This document shows positions 31,461 through 39,543 of a stretch of 64,000 nucleotides of DNA, piece by piece. Position 1 is the first letter of the stretch; each line of letters starts with the position of its first letter. The position numbers and the translations under genes were made by a program. Source of the stretch: Microbacterium sp. H1-D42 (GTDB lineage Bacteria; Actinomycetota; Actinomycetes; Actinomycetales; Microbacteriaceae). Location of the stretch: the NCBI RefSeq assembly GCF_022637555.1, contig NZ_CP093342.1, positions 1,550,001 through 1,614,000 of the forward strand, read 5' to 3'. The notes under the pieces are model-generated. The model was not told where the DNA came from. It worked only from the letters and a program-made list of their open reading frames with translations, and searched no databases.

Positions 31461-32144
31461 GTGAGCGAACCCATCTCCATTGACATCTGGTCCGACATCG
31501 CCTGCCCCTGGTGCTACATCGGCAAGCGCAATCTCGAGAAGGGGCTCGAAGCGACAGCATCCGACGAGGACGCACCGCAGGTGAAGGTGACCTTCCACTC
31601 GTTCGAGCTCTCGCCCGACACACCCGTCGACTTCGACGGCGACGAGATCGACTTCCTCGCCGGTCACAAGGGCATGGCGCGCGATCAGGTCGAGCAGATG
31701 CTCAGCCACGTCACGGGCGTCGCGGCGCAGGCCGGCCTGGAGTACAACTTCGACAAGCTGCAGCACACCAACACTGTCAAGGCGCACGAGCTGCTGCACT
31801 TCGCGAAGGCGAAGGGGCGCCAGCACGAGATGGAGGAGCGCCTGATGTCGGCGTACTTCACCGAGGGCAAGCACGTCGGCCGGGTCGATGACCTCGTCGC
31901 CCTCGCGGTCGAGGTCGGTTTGGATGCTGACGAAGCGCGCTCCGCGCTGGAGACGAACGAGTACCTCGACGCCGTGCGCGCCGATCAGGCGCAGGCCCGC
32001 GCCTACGGCATCAACGGCGTGCCGTTCTTCGTGATCGACGGCAAGTACGGTGTGAGCGGCGCCCAGCCCGCTGAGGCATTCGAGAACGTCATCCGCGACG
32101 TGTGGTCGCAGCGCGGCGAGTCCGCCGAGGAAGCCGCCAGCTGA
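31461..32144 (+). CDS. DsbA family oxidoreductase (FrnE-like)
   Basis: Thioredoxin-fold protein of 227 residues with active site C15-P-W-C18 and the FrnE-like helical insertion. No signal peptide is present, so it acts in the cytosol, unlike periplasmic DsbA. FrnE-type proteins handle disulfides or act as 2-hydroxychromene-2-carboxylate isomerase-like enzymes; the role here is open. The end has the conserved GINGVPFFVIDGKYGVSGAQ. GTG 31461 is preferred over ATG 31443 because the fold begins there and a -10-like hexamer precedes it by 6 nt. Confidence 0.87.
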   Translation: MSEPISIDIWSDIACPWCYIGKRNLEKGLEATASDEDAPQVKVTFHSFELSPDTPVDFDGDEIDFLAGHKGMARDQVEQMLSHVTGVAAQAGLEYNFDKLQHTNTVKAHELLHFAKAKGRQHEMEERLMSAYFTEGKHVGRVDDLVALAVEVGLDADEARSALETNEYLDAVRADQAQARAYGINGVPFFVIDGKYGVSGAQPAEAFENVIRDVWSQRGESAEEAAS

Positions 32145-32167
32145 GCCGCACCGCATCGCGTGGAATA

Positions 32168-32205
32168 CAGAATGCCCGGACCGTCCAGACGGTCCGGGCA
32201 TTCTG
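32168..32205. terminator. Bidirectional terminator between DsbA-family gene and phosphoesterase gene
   Basis: A perfect 17-bp stem (32168-32184 with 32189-32205) with a CCAG loop between convergent genes. Confidence 0.85.
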
Positions 32206-32219
32206 CGATCCGGCGCAGG

Positions 32220-33425
32220 TCAGGCGCGCTCCTGCTTGGGGGCCAGCGGCAGCGGCTCCATCGGCTGGTCGTTCGCCGTCAGATCGATGCCGAGGTCCCG
32301 TGCGTAGACGACGCGCGTCTCGATCGACACGTCCTCGCCGCTCTCGGTGAGTTCGAACACGCGGCCACCGCGCATGCGGTTGCGCCCGGCGCCGGGCAGC
32401 CCGTATGCCCCGAAGCCCGTGCCCGGTGCGTAGCCGAGCTTCACGCCGTAGTAGTCGCCGACGTAGTCGTTGATGTGATCGTGACCGACGAAGACGCCCT
32501 TCACATCACCGCGTTCCAGGATCGCATTGAACATGCCCGAGTTGAACGGCCCTGGGCACTCGGCCTCGTTGCGCTCTCCGACGATCCCGTGACGCGTCTT
32601 GCCGCGGGCCGCATCCGCAGGGGTGCGGGTGTCGACGCCGCCCCACCACATGAAGCGGTGCTCCCACAGCGCGATGTGGATGAACATGAGTCCAGGCACC
32701 TTGCGACCCAGGTGCTGCTCGAGCCGCTGGGACTGCTCGCGGTACCAGGCGACCTGATCCATGCGAATCCAGTCCCAGGTCGGGTATCCGGCGAAGTTCT
32801 GGCCGTTGATCGCCGACGGCGCGTACCGTCCCGAGTCGATCAGCCACAGCGAGAACGCAGCACGGTTCTTCTTCGCCGATGAGCCGATCTGCACGATGGT
32901 GTTGCTGGTGCCGGTGACTCCGCGCACGTTCTCCGCGTTCATGTTGAAGTCGTACGAGCGGTAGATCGCGAGCATGCCGGCTTCATCGACACCCGACTGC
33001 GAGAGGGAGTCCTCATCGTGGTTGCCGTAGGTCACCGCCCACGGGATGCCACGGGACTCCATCGGCCACACCACGTTGTTGATCGCCTGCTTGACGGCGA
33101 GCCGCGTCTCGCAGCCGCCCGTGATCACATCGCCGTTGATCACCACGAAGTCCGGCTTCTCCTGGTCGAGGGTCTTCTCGATGAGCTCGACCGTCCGCCG
33201 GTCGGTGCGCTCGTCGTCCTGGGTGTCGTTGAACTGCACGACCTTGAACGGACGGTCGCCCGGAAACTGCAGGCGCGGCGCCTTCGGGCCGGGCTGCCCC
33301 GATACAGGGCTGGCGGGCGACACCGGGGCCGCCTGCGCCGCTCCCATCGGCAGCGCGGCGCCGACAGCGCCGAGTGCTCCTGCGGTGATCATGGTGCGGC
33401 GGCTCATTGAAAAACGGTCGGGCAT
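32220..33425 (-). CDS. Tat-exported metallophosphoesterase
   Basis: Calcineurin-like phosphoesterase of 401 residues, exported by the Tat path: SRRTMITAGALGAVGAA at residues 8-24 with an AQA cleavage region. Metal motifs are VVQFNDTQDD, VVINGDVITGG, TYGNHDED and GVFVGHDH. The first reads D-T-Q where most family members have D-x-H, a variant found in several bacterial branches. It resembles Dcr2/purple-acid-phosphatase-like enzymes; the substrate is unknown. A ribosome site AGGAG and a small hairpin lie upstream. Confidence 0.87.
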   Translation of the reverse strand: MPDRFSMSRRTMITAGALGAVGAALPMGAAQAAPVSPASPVSGQPGPKAPRLQFPGDRPFKVVQFNDTQDDERTDRRTVELIEKTLDQEKPDFVVINGDVITGGCETRLAVKQAINNVVWPMESRGIPWAVTYGNHDEDSLSQSGVDEAGMLAIYRSYDFNMNAENVRGVTGTSNTIVQIGSSAKKNRAAFSLWLIDSGRYAPSAINGQNFAGYPTWDWIRMDQVAWYREQSQRLEQHLGRKVPGLMFIHIALWEHRFMWWGGVDTRTPADAARGKTRHGIVGERNEAECPGPFNSGMFNAILERGDVKGVFVGHDHINDYVGDYYGVKLGYAPGTGFGAYGLPGAGRNRMRGGRVFELTESGEDVSIETRVVYARDLGIDLTANDQPMEPLPLAPKQERA

Positions 33426-33445
33426 GTTCCTGGTCTCCTCGTGAT

Positions 33446-33463
33446 CTCGGCGGTATCGCCGAG
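33446..33463 (-). promoter_or_regulatory. Small hairpin in the phosphoesterase 5' region
   Basis: A perfect 7-bp stem CTCGGCG/CGCCGAG (33446-33452 with 33457-33463), loop GTAT, about 20 nt before the phosphoesterase start. It may be an mRNA 5' stem or an operator; nothing decides between them. Confidence 0.3.
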
Positions 33464-33530
33464 GTGACGGTAGGAGGTCAAGATGACGCGGCGTGGATCT
33501 GCAGGTGAACGCGGCGGGAGCGGCAGATTC

Positions 33531-34025
33531 TCAGCGGGTGAGCGCAGCCTCGATGGCCGAGACGATCTCGGGGGAGTCCGGCTTCTGCTTGGGGCGGAAG
33601 CGCTGCACCGAGCCGTCCGCGCCGACCAGGAACTTCTCGAAGTTCCATTCCACGCGGCCCGCCGAGCCCTTGGCATCCGGCGTCTGCTTCAGCGCCTTGA
33701 ACAGGTCGGTCGCCTTCTTGCCGTTGACCTTGACCTTGTCGTTCACGGGGAAGGTGACCCCATAGGTGGTCGAGCAGAAGTCGAGGATCTGATCCATCGA
33801 GCCCGGCTCCTGACCCATGAACTGGTTGCAGGGGAAGCCGAGAACGGTGAAGCCGCGGTCGCCGTACTCCCGCTGCAGCTGCTCGAGCTGTTCGTACTGC
33901 GGGGTGAGCCCGCACTTCGAGGCGACGTTGACGATGAGCACCACCTCGGCGTCCAGGCTGTCGATGGTCTGCTCGGCTCCGGCCGCATCGAGGAAGGGGA
34001 TCTGGCGCACGGGAAGGTCGGTCAT
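33531..34025 (-). CDS. Glutathione peroxidase family protein
   Basis: Thiol peroxidase of 164 residues with peroxidatic Cys38 in NVASKCGLTPQYEQL, the catalytic Gln in LGFPCNQFMGQEPG and the Trp in VEWNFEKFL. It is a Cys form, not selenocysteine. Actinobacteria generally lack glutathione, so thioredoxin or mycothiol-linked reduction is likelier. ATG 34025 is chosen over GTG 34031 because TAGGCT lies 6 nt before it. It is divergent from dusB. Confidence 0.92.
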   Translation of the reverse strand: MTDLPVRQIPFLDAAGAEQTIDSLDAEVVLIVNVASKCGLTPQYEQLEQLQREYGDRGFTVLGFPCNQFMGQEPGSMDQILDFCSTTYGVTFPVNDKVKVNGKKATDLFKALKQTPDAKGSAGRVEWNFEKFLVGADGSVQRFRPKQKPDSPEIVSAIEAALTR

Positions 34026-34031
34026 ATCCAC

Positions 34032-34037
34032 AGCCTA
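34032..34037 (-). promoter_or_regulatory. -10 element of a leaderless peroxidase promoter
   Basis: TAGGCT on the minus strand, 6 nt before ATG 34025. Confidence 0.6.
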
Positions 34038-34069
34038 AGTCGGTACAGCCCACGCCCGGCGCAGTCTGG

Positions 34070-34075
34070 GAGAAT
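34070..34075 (+). promoter_or_regulatory. Possible -10 element of the dusB promoter
   Basis: GAGAAT ends 9 nt before ATG 34085, which would give a leader of only two or three nucleotides. Confidence 0.4.
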
Positions 34076-34084
34076 GGACAGGAT

Positions 34085-35263
34085 ATGACTGTCGTTACCG
34101 CCTCTGCCGCTGTGAATACGGCGCCCGCCCTGCGCATCGGACCGATCGAACTCGACGTGCCGGTCGTCCTTGCACCCATGGCGGGGATCACGAACACCGC
34201 CTTCCGGCGACTGTGCCGCGAGTACGGCGCCGGCCTGTACGTCAGCGAGATGATCACCTCGCGCGCTCTCGTGGAGCGCAACGCCATCACGATGCGGCTG
34301 ATCCAGCATCATGAGTCCGAGACACCGCGCTCGATCCAGCTGTACGGCGTCGACCCCGCGACCATCGCCGAGGCCGTGCGCATCATCGTCGCAGAGGACC
34401 GCGCCGACCACATCGACCTGAACTTCGGATGCCCGGTGCCGAAGGTCACGCGCAAGGGCGGCGGCGCCGCCCTGCCGTGGAAGACCTCGCTGTTCGCCGA
34501 CATCGTCGACCGTGCCGTGAAGGCCGCCGGTGACGTGCCGCTGACCGTCAAGATGCGCAAGGGCATCAACGACGATCACCTCACCTTCCTCGACGCCGGA
34601 CGCGCGGCGGAGGATGCCGGGGCGGCCGCCATCGCGCTGCACGCCCGCACCGCGTCGCAGTACTACTCGGGACACGCCGACTGGAACGCGATCGGCGAGC
34701 TGAAGCAGGCGATCACCAGCATCCCCGTCCTCGGCAACGGCGACATCTGGGCGGCGGAGGACGCCGTGCGGATGCTGGCCGAGACCGGCGCCGATGGCGT
34801 CGTCGTCGGGCGAGGATGCCTGGGGCGCCCCTGGCTGTTCGGCGAACTCGCCAATGCACTTGGCCCCGCGGACGCCCCCGCGGCGCCGACGGTGGATGCC
34901 ACGCTGCAGTTCGTCGCGGCGGCGTTCCGGCGCCACGCCGAGCTGCTGGTGGAGTTCTTCGAGGACGAGGACCGTGGATGCAAAGACATCCGCAAGCACG
35001 TCTCCTGGTACTTCAAGGGCTATCCGGTCGGCGGCGAGCTGCGGTCGGCTCTGACCAAGGCATCCACGCTGCAGGAGATCGACGATCTGCTCGGCACTCT
35101 CGGCGACGCACCCTACCCCGGCATCGGCGCCGAGGGGCAGCGCGGTCGCGCAGGCTCTCCCAAGCGCACGGCACTGCCTGAAGGCTGGCTGGACTCCCGC
35201 GAGATCGGCGAGGGCGTGGGCGACATGATGCGCGGTGCGGAGACTGAGAACGATGGCGGCTGA
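34085..35263 (+). CDS. dusB: tRNA-dihydrouridine synthase
   Basis: Flavoenzyme reducing uridine to dihydrouridine in tRNA, 392 residues. Visible are the FMN-barrel start VVLAPMAGITNTAFRRLCRE, the catalytic-Cys segment NFGCPVPKVTRKGGGAAL and the late FMN-phosphate motif DGVVVGRGCLGRPWLF. It is longer than E. coli DusB because of a C-terminal extension. It overlaps dgt by 11 bp, and dusB-dgt-dnaG looks like one operon. Confidence 0.94.
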   Translation: MTVVTASAAVNTAPALRIGPIELDVPVVLAPMAGITNTAFRRLCREYGAGLYVSEMITSRALVERNAITMRLIQHHESETPRSIQLYGVDPATIAEAVRIIVAEDRADHIDLNFGCPVPKVTRKGGGAALPWKTSLFADIVDRAVKAAGDVPLTVKMRKGINDDHLTFLDAGRAAEDAGAAAIALHARTASQYYSGHADWNAIGELKQAITSIPVLGNGDIWAAEDAVRMLAETGADGVVVGRGCLGRPWLFGELANALGPADAPAAPTVDATLQFVAAAFRRHAELLVEFFEDEDRGCKDIRKHVSWYFKGYPVGGELRSALTKASTLQEIDDLLGTLGDAPYPGIGAEGQRGRAGSPKRTALPEGWLDSREIGEGVGDMMRGAETENDGG

Positions 35264-36680
35264 GCCTGTGCTTTCCACAGACGGGTCCGGTTCGACCTTT
35301 GTCGCAGGGTACGACGCCCACGACGCGGAGCGCTTCTTCGCCGAGACCCACCGCTCCGAGCGCGACGACTTCTCGCGCGACCGCGCGCGAGTGCTGCACT
35401 CGGCCGGCCTGCGCCGTCTGGCCGCGAAGACGCAGGTGCTGAGCCCCGCGAGCACCGCCGACTTCGCCCGCAACAGACTGACCCATTCGCTGGAAGTGGC
35501 ACAGGTCGGGCGCGAGCTCGCCAGTGCCCTCGGCGTCTCCGCCGACGTGGTCGACACCGCCTGCTTGAGTCACGATCTCGGGCATCCGCCGTTCGGACAC
35601 AACGGTGAGCGCGCCCTGAACGACTGGGCAGAGGACATCGGCGGCTTCGAGGGCAATGCGCAGTCACTGCGCATCCTCACCCGCCTCGAGGCGAAGGTGC
35701 TCGATGATGATGAGCACTCGGTCGGCCTGAACCTCACCCGCGCCACCCTGGATGCCACGTGCAAGTACCCGTGGACCGTCGACAACCCCGTGCCCGATCC
35801 TGGTGGACGGTTGAAGTTCGGCGTCTATCCGGACGATGAGGCGGTCTTCCGCTGGATGCGTGACGGAGCTCCAGGGCGCCTGCGCTGCATCGAGGCCGAG
35901 ATCATGGATCTCTCCGACGACATCGCCTACTCGGTGCACGACTTCGAGGACGCCATCGTGAACGGCTACGTCGATGTCGCGCAGCTGTCGGACCCGGTGG
36001 AGCACCACCCGCTCGTCGGGCGCATCCAGCAGTGGGTCGGCTACGACTTCACCCGCGAAGAGCTGGCCGACGCCCTGTACCGGCTGACCCGTCAGCCGAT
36101 GTGGCTGAAGTCGTTCGACCGCTCGCGGCGGGATCTCGCGAAGCTGAAGAACCTGACCAGCGACATGATCGGGCGCTTCGCCCGAGCCTCGGTCGCCGCG
36201 ACCCGCGAAGCCTATCCGGGCGAGACCCTCGCCCGGTACAGTGCACACGTGGTGGTGCCAAGGGTCGTCGAGGCGGAGATCGCCGTGCTCAAGGGCATCA
36301 TGGGCCAGGCGATCGTGACGCTGGATGCCCGTCGCGGCGTGTACAAGGAGCAGCGTCGGGTGCTGCGGCGCCTCGCCGACGCGCTGTGGTCGACCGATGC
36401 GCTGTGGTCGGCGGGCGCAGACGTGCTCGAGCCGGCTTTCTCGGCGGACTTCCTCGCGGCGACTTCGGATGCTGCCCGCGCGCGCGTCGTGGTGGACCAG
36501 GTCGCCAGCCTGACCGACCAGACCGCTGTCGACTGGCACAACCGCCTGGTCGGCGAGATCGATCCCGCTGAGGTCGGAATCTGGTCGCCACGCCACGCCA
36601 GGCCCGGTGCGCGTCGGCACGGACAGCCGCACGCCGAACCGCACACCCACTCCCAGGCGGTCGTAGAAGGGTCGCGCTGA
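35253..36680 (+). CDS. dgt: Deoxyguanosinetriphosphate triphosphohydrolase
   Basis: HD-domain dNTPase that removes triphosphate from deoxynucleotides, 475 residues. The metal motif is clear: RNRLTHSLEVAQVGREL, then CLSHDLGHPPFGHNGERAL with the HD pair, then a later DDIAYSVHDFEDA. ATG 35253 lies inside the end of dusB. The stop overlaps the dnaG ATG (TGATG), so dgt and primase are coupled, a conserved actinobacterial order. Confidence 0.95.
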   Translation: MAAEPVLSTDGSGSTFVAGYDAHDAERFFAETHRSERDDFSRDRARVLHSAGLRRLAAKTQVLSPASTADFARNRLTHSLEVAQVGRELASALGVSADVVDTACLSHDLGHPPFGHNGERALNDWAEDIGGFEGNAQSLRILTRLEAKVLDDDEHSVGLNLTRATLDATCKYPWTVDNPVPDPGGRLKFGVYPDDEAVFRWMRDGAPGRLRCIEAEIMDLSDDIAYSVHDFEDAIVNGYVDVAQLSDPVEHHPLVGRIQQWVGYDFTREELADALYRLTRQPMWLKSFDRSRRDLAKLKNLTSDMIGRFARASVAATREAYPGETLARYSAHVVVPRVVEAEIAVLKGIMGQAIVTLDARRGVYKEQRRVLRRLADALWSTDALWSAGADVLEPAFSADFLAATSDAARARVVVDQVASLTDQTAVDWHNRLVGEIDPAEVGIWSPRHARPGARRHGQPHAEPHTHSQAVVEGSR

Positions 36681-38536
36681 TGCCCCGCATCCTGCAGGCC
36701 GATGTCGAAGAGGTCAAGTCGCGCACGAACATCGCCGACATCGTCGGCGAGCGGGTCGCGCTGAAGTCCGCCGGGGTCGGCTCGATGAAGGGGCTGTGCC
36801 CGTTCCACGACGAGAAGAGCCCCAGCTTTCACGTGCGCCCGCAGGTCGGCTACTACCACTGCTTCGGCTGCGGGGCATCCGGTGATGTGTACTCGTTCCT
36901 GCGCGAGATGGACCACGTCAGCTTCACCGAGGCCGTCGAGCGCCTCGCCGGCCGCGTCGGCTACACCCTGCACTATGAAGACGGCGGGGCGGCTCCGGAG
37001 ACCAGCGGTCGCAGTCGTCTGTATGCCGCCAACACGGCCGCCGGCGAGTACTTCCGCACGCAGCTGCTCAGCCCGGAGGCCGAGAGCGCCAGGCGCTTCC
37101 TGGGCGAGCGCGGCTTCGACGCCGGTGCGGCAGCGCACTTCGGCGTCGGCTATGCCCCCCGTGGCTGGGAGAATATGACCAAGGCCCTCACCGCCCAGGG
37201 CTTCACCCGCGATGAGCTCACCGCGGCTGGACTCGTCTCGGCCGGCCAGCGCGGCGTGTACGACCGGTTCCGAGGGCGTGTCGTCTGGCCGATCCGCGAT
37301 GTCACAGGGCAGACCATCGGCTTCGGTGCCCGCAAGCTCTACGAGGACGATCAGGGCCCGAAGTACCTGAACACCCCCGAGACGCCGATCTACAAGAAGG
37401 CGCAGGTGCTCTACGGTCTCGATCTCGCCAAGCGCGACATCGCCCGCGGCGACCCGCGCCGGGTGGTCGTGGTCGAGGGGTACACGGATGTGATGGCATG
37501 CCACCTCGCCGGTGTCACCACGGCGATCGCGACCTGTGGCACGGCGTTCGGTGCCGAGCACATCAAGGTGCTGCGCCGGGTGATGGGCGACGATTCCGCT
37601 GCCGGTGAGGTCGTGTTCACCTTCGACGGCGACGAGGCGGGCCAGAAGGCGGCGCTGCGCGCGTTCTCAGAGGACTCCCGCTTCACCGCGCAGACCTTCG
37701 TCGCCGTTGCTCCGGACGGCCTCGATCCCTGCGACATGCGTCTGCAGCGAGGGGACGCCGCTGTGCGCGGGCTGATGGATGCCAAGGTGCCGATGTTCGA
37801 GTTCGCGATCGATCGCAAACTCGCCGGCTACGACCTGTCGACCGTCGAGGGGCAGGTGGGTGCGCTGCGCGCCGCTGCCCCGATCGTGGCGGCGATCCGT
37901 GACGAGCTGCTGCGGCCCGGTTACGAACGCGTGCTGGCGAGGCGGCTGGGAATGGACCCGACGGCGGTGCGCCAGCAGGTACAGCGCGAGATGCGCGGTT
38001 CGCGAGAGCAGCAGCATCCGACCGCTGAGCCTGAACCACGCACATCGGGTGAGGCGGAAGGTCTTGCGCCGGTGCGTCTGCGCGACCTGCCGCGCACGGC
38101 TGAGGTCGCGCTCGAGCGGGATGCGCTCATGGGCGTGCTGCAGTACGGGCATCGCATCGACGAGGCGCTGCTGACGCGGGCGCTGTCCGAGCCGTTCCGG
38201 AACCCCGCGCTGGACGCGGTGCGCGAGTCGGTGGCATCCATCGCCGATCGCACCCGCGTCGGGTGGGCGACGACGGCCGCCGATGCGGTGCGCGAACCGT
38301 ACCGGTCGCTCGCCGGCGAACTGCTCATGATGCCGTTCCCCGCCAGGGATGAGGCGGGCGCTCTGGCCTCGGCCACCGACATGTGCCGGCGTCTGATCCT
38401 GCGCAGCATCGAGCGCGAGAAGCACGAGCTGCTGGGGGCGGTGCAGCGCGTTCCCGCCGACTCCGAAGGTGGTCGTGCGCTGCGCATGAAGCTGCGGGAC
38501 GTCGACGCGGAGCGGATGCGTTTCGTCGAATCGTGA
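36680..38536 (+). CDS. dnaG: DNA primase
   Basis: Primase that lays RNA primers for replication, 618 residues. The N-terminal zinc finger reads CPFHDEKSPSFHV...YYHCFGCGASGD. The catalytic core has RGRVVWPIRDVTGQTIGFGA and Toprim motifs VVVVEGYTDVMACH and VVFTFDGDEAG. The C-terminal region is the helicase-binding domain. The start is coupled to dgt. Confidence 0.96.
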   Translation: MPRILQADVEEVKSRTNIADIVGERVALKSAGVGSMKGLCPFHDEKSPSFHVRPQVGYYHCFGCGASGDVYSFLREMDHVSFTEAVERLAGRVGYTLHYEDGGAAPETSGRSRLYAANTAAGEYFRTQLLSPEAESARRFLGERGFDAGAAAHFGVGYAPRGWENMTKALTAQGFTRDELTAAGLVSAGQRGVYDRFRGRVVWPIRDVTGQTIGFGARKLYEDDQGPKYLNTPETPIYKKAQVLYGLDLAKRDIARGDPRRVVVVEGYTDVMACHLAGVTTAIATCGTAFGAEHIKVLRRVMGDDSAAGEVVFTFDGDEAGQKAALRAFSEDSRFTAQTFVAVAPDGLDPCDMRLQRGDAAVRGLMDAKVPMFEFAIDRKLAGYDLSTVEGQVGALRAAAPIVAAIRDELLRPGYERVLARRLGMDPTAVRQQVQREMRGSREQQHPTAEPEPRTSGEAEGLAPVRLRDLPRTAEVALERDALMGVLQYGHRIDEALLTRALSEPFRNPALDAVRESVASIADRTRVGWATTAADAVREPYRSLAGELLMMPFPARDEAGALASATDMCRRLILRSIEREKHELLGAVQRVPADSEGGRALRMKLRDVDAERMRFVES

Positions 38537-38557
38537 GCGTTCGCGCCGCGGAGCGGG

Positions 38558-38563
38558 CAGGAT
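38558..38563 (+). promoter_or_regulatory. Possible -10 element of a leaderless ABC ATPase gene
   Basis: CAGGAT ends 6 nt before ATG 38570. It matches TANNNT at the second, fifth and sixth bases only. A GGAG lying too close to the ATG makes leadered initiation unlikely. Confidence 0.4.
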
Positions 38564-38569
38564 GGAGAT

Positions 38570-39337
38570 ATGCCTGCCGCCAACGACGCCGCGATCGACT
38601 GCCATGACCTCGTCATCGACAGGCTCGGGCATGGTGGGGTCACCCGCGCTGTCGACGGCGTGACGTTCATGGTGCACCCCGGCGAGCTCATGTGCATCGG
38701 CGGGCCGACCGGGGCGGGCAAGTCCTCACTCGTCACGGCGCTGGCCGGCATTGGCGACAGTTCGCTGAAGGTCGCCGGGGGTCGTGCCGAGGTGTGCGGA
38801 GTGAATGTGCGTCGTCCAGGGCGCAAGCGCCGGATGCTGACTGCCCTGACGGGCTATGTGCCCCAGGGGGCCGGCGCGTCGCTTCCGCCGAGGCTCACGG
38901 TGGGGGAAGTGATCTCAGAGCCGATCACGTCCCGCGAGAAGAAGGTCAACACGCGCGCCCTCGCCATGCGCGTCGCCGCCCTGCTGGACGAACTGCACCT
39001 GCCGCTCGGTGCTGCCACGAAGTTCCCGTATGAGCTCAGCGCGGGAATGCGACAGCGCGTCGCCATCGCCAGGGGGCTCATGCTCGAGCCGCACCTGCTG
39101 ATCGCCGATGAGCCGCTGTCGAACCTCGACCTCGAAGTGCGACCGGTCGTGTTCGACGCCATCACCCGGCGTCGCACCGAGCGCTCGATGGCGGCGCTGC
39201 TGGTGACCAACGACGCCGATTTCATCCGCGAGCTCGATGCCGAGACGCTCATGCTGCGCGCCGGTCACGTCGTGGCCAGGGGCGTCGGGCGAAACCTGCT
39301 CTGGGCGCCCGGCGCAGAGGTCGATTCGACTCGCTGA
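38570..39337 (+). CDS. Orphan ABC transporter ATP-binding protein
   Basis: Single ABC ATPase domain of 255 residues, most like the peptide/nickel (DppF) branch. Walker A is CIGGPTGAGKSSLVTALAG, the Q-loop is YVPQGAGASLPPRLTV, the signature is LSAGMRQRVAIARGL (Ala for the usual Gly) and Walker B is LLIADEPLSNLDLE. The H-loop position reads LLVTNDADF, with Asn in place of the switch His, which would lower or alter ATPase activity. No permease is adjacent. It could serve a distant transporter or act as a non-transport ABC protein. Confidence 0.78.
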   Translation: MPAANDAAIDCHDLVIDRLGHGGVTRAVDGVTFMVHPGELMCIGGPTGAGKSSLVTALAGIGDSSLKVAGGRAEVCGVNVRRPGRKRRMLTALTGYVPQGAGASLPPRLTVGEVISEPITSREKKVNTRALAMRVAALLDELHLPLGAATKFPYELSAGMRQRVAIARGLMLEPHLLIADEPLSNLDLEVRPVVFDAITRRRTERSMAALLVTNDADFIRELDAETLMLRAGHVVARGVGRNLLWAPGAEVDSTR

Positions 39338-39365
39338 GGGCGCCACGCCCGGGCGGTCGCCCGTG

Positions 39366-39395
39366 TTCGGAGCAGGCGCCGGAGTTTGCTAAGCT
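39366..39395 (+). promoter_or_regulatory. Promoter of the tRNA-Asn gene
   Basis: TTCGGA (39366-39371), 18 bp, then TAAGCT (39390-39395), with the predicted start about 22 nt before the mature tRNA. Confidence 0.5.
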
Positions 39396-39423
39396 GGACG
39401 GGTTGCCCGCTCAGCGCGCACAT

Positions 39424-39496
39424 TCCCCTGTAGCTCAATTGGCAGAGCAGCCGACTGTTAATCGGCAGGTTGTTGGTTCGAGTCCAACCGGGGGAG
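39424..39496 (+). tRNA. tRNA-Asn (anticodon GTT)
   Basis: A complete 73-nt cloverleaf: acceptor TCCCCTG with CGGGGGA, D arm GCTC/GAGC, anticodon stem GCCGA/TCGGC with loop CTGTTAA (anticodon GTT), variable loop AGGTT, T arm GTTGG/CCAAC with TTCGAGT. The discriminator is G. The 3' CCA is not encoded; it is added after processing. A strong terminator follows 8 nt later. It is a single gene with no sign of an integrated element at its 3' end. Confidence 0.98.
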
Positions 39497-39503
39497 CACC
39501 ACC

Positions 39504-39538
39504 CGAAGAAGCCCCGCCCCTGTGGCGGGGCTTCTTCG
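39504..39538. terminator. Terminator shared by tRNA-Asn and ddh
   Basis: A perfect 15-bp stem (39504-39518 with 39524-39538) with loop CCTGT between convergent transcription units. On the plus strand it is followed by TTGTG. Confidence 0.85.
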
Positions 39539-39543
39539 TTGTG

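Noticed and set aside
39424..39538. Attachment site of an integrated element at the tRNA-Asn 3' end
   Set aside because: No integrase or second copy of the tRNA 3' end is visible; the sequence after the tRNA is an ordinary terminator.
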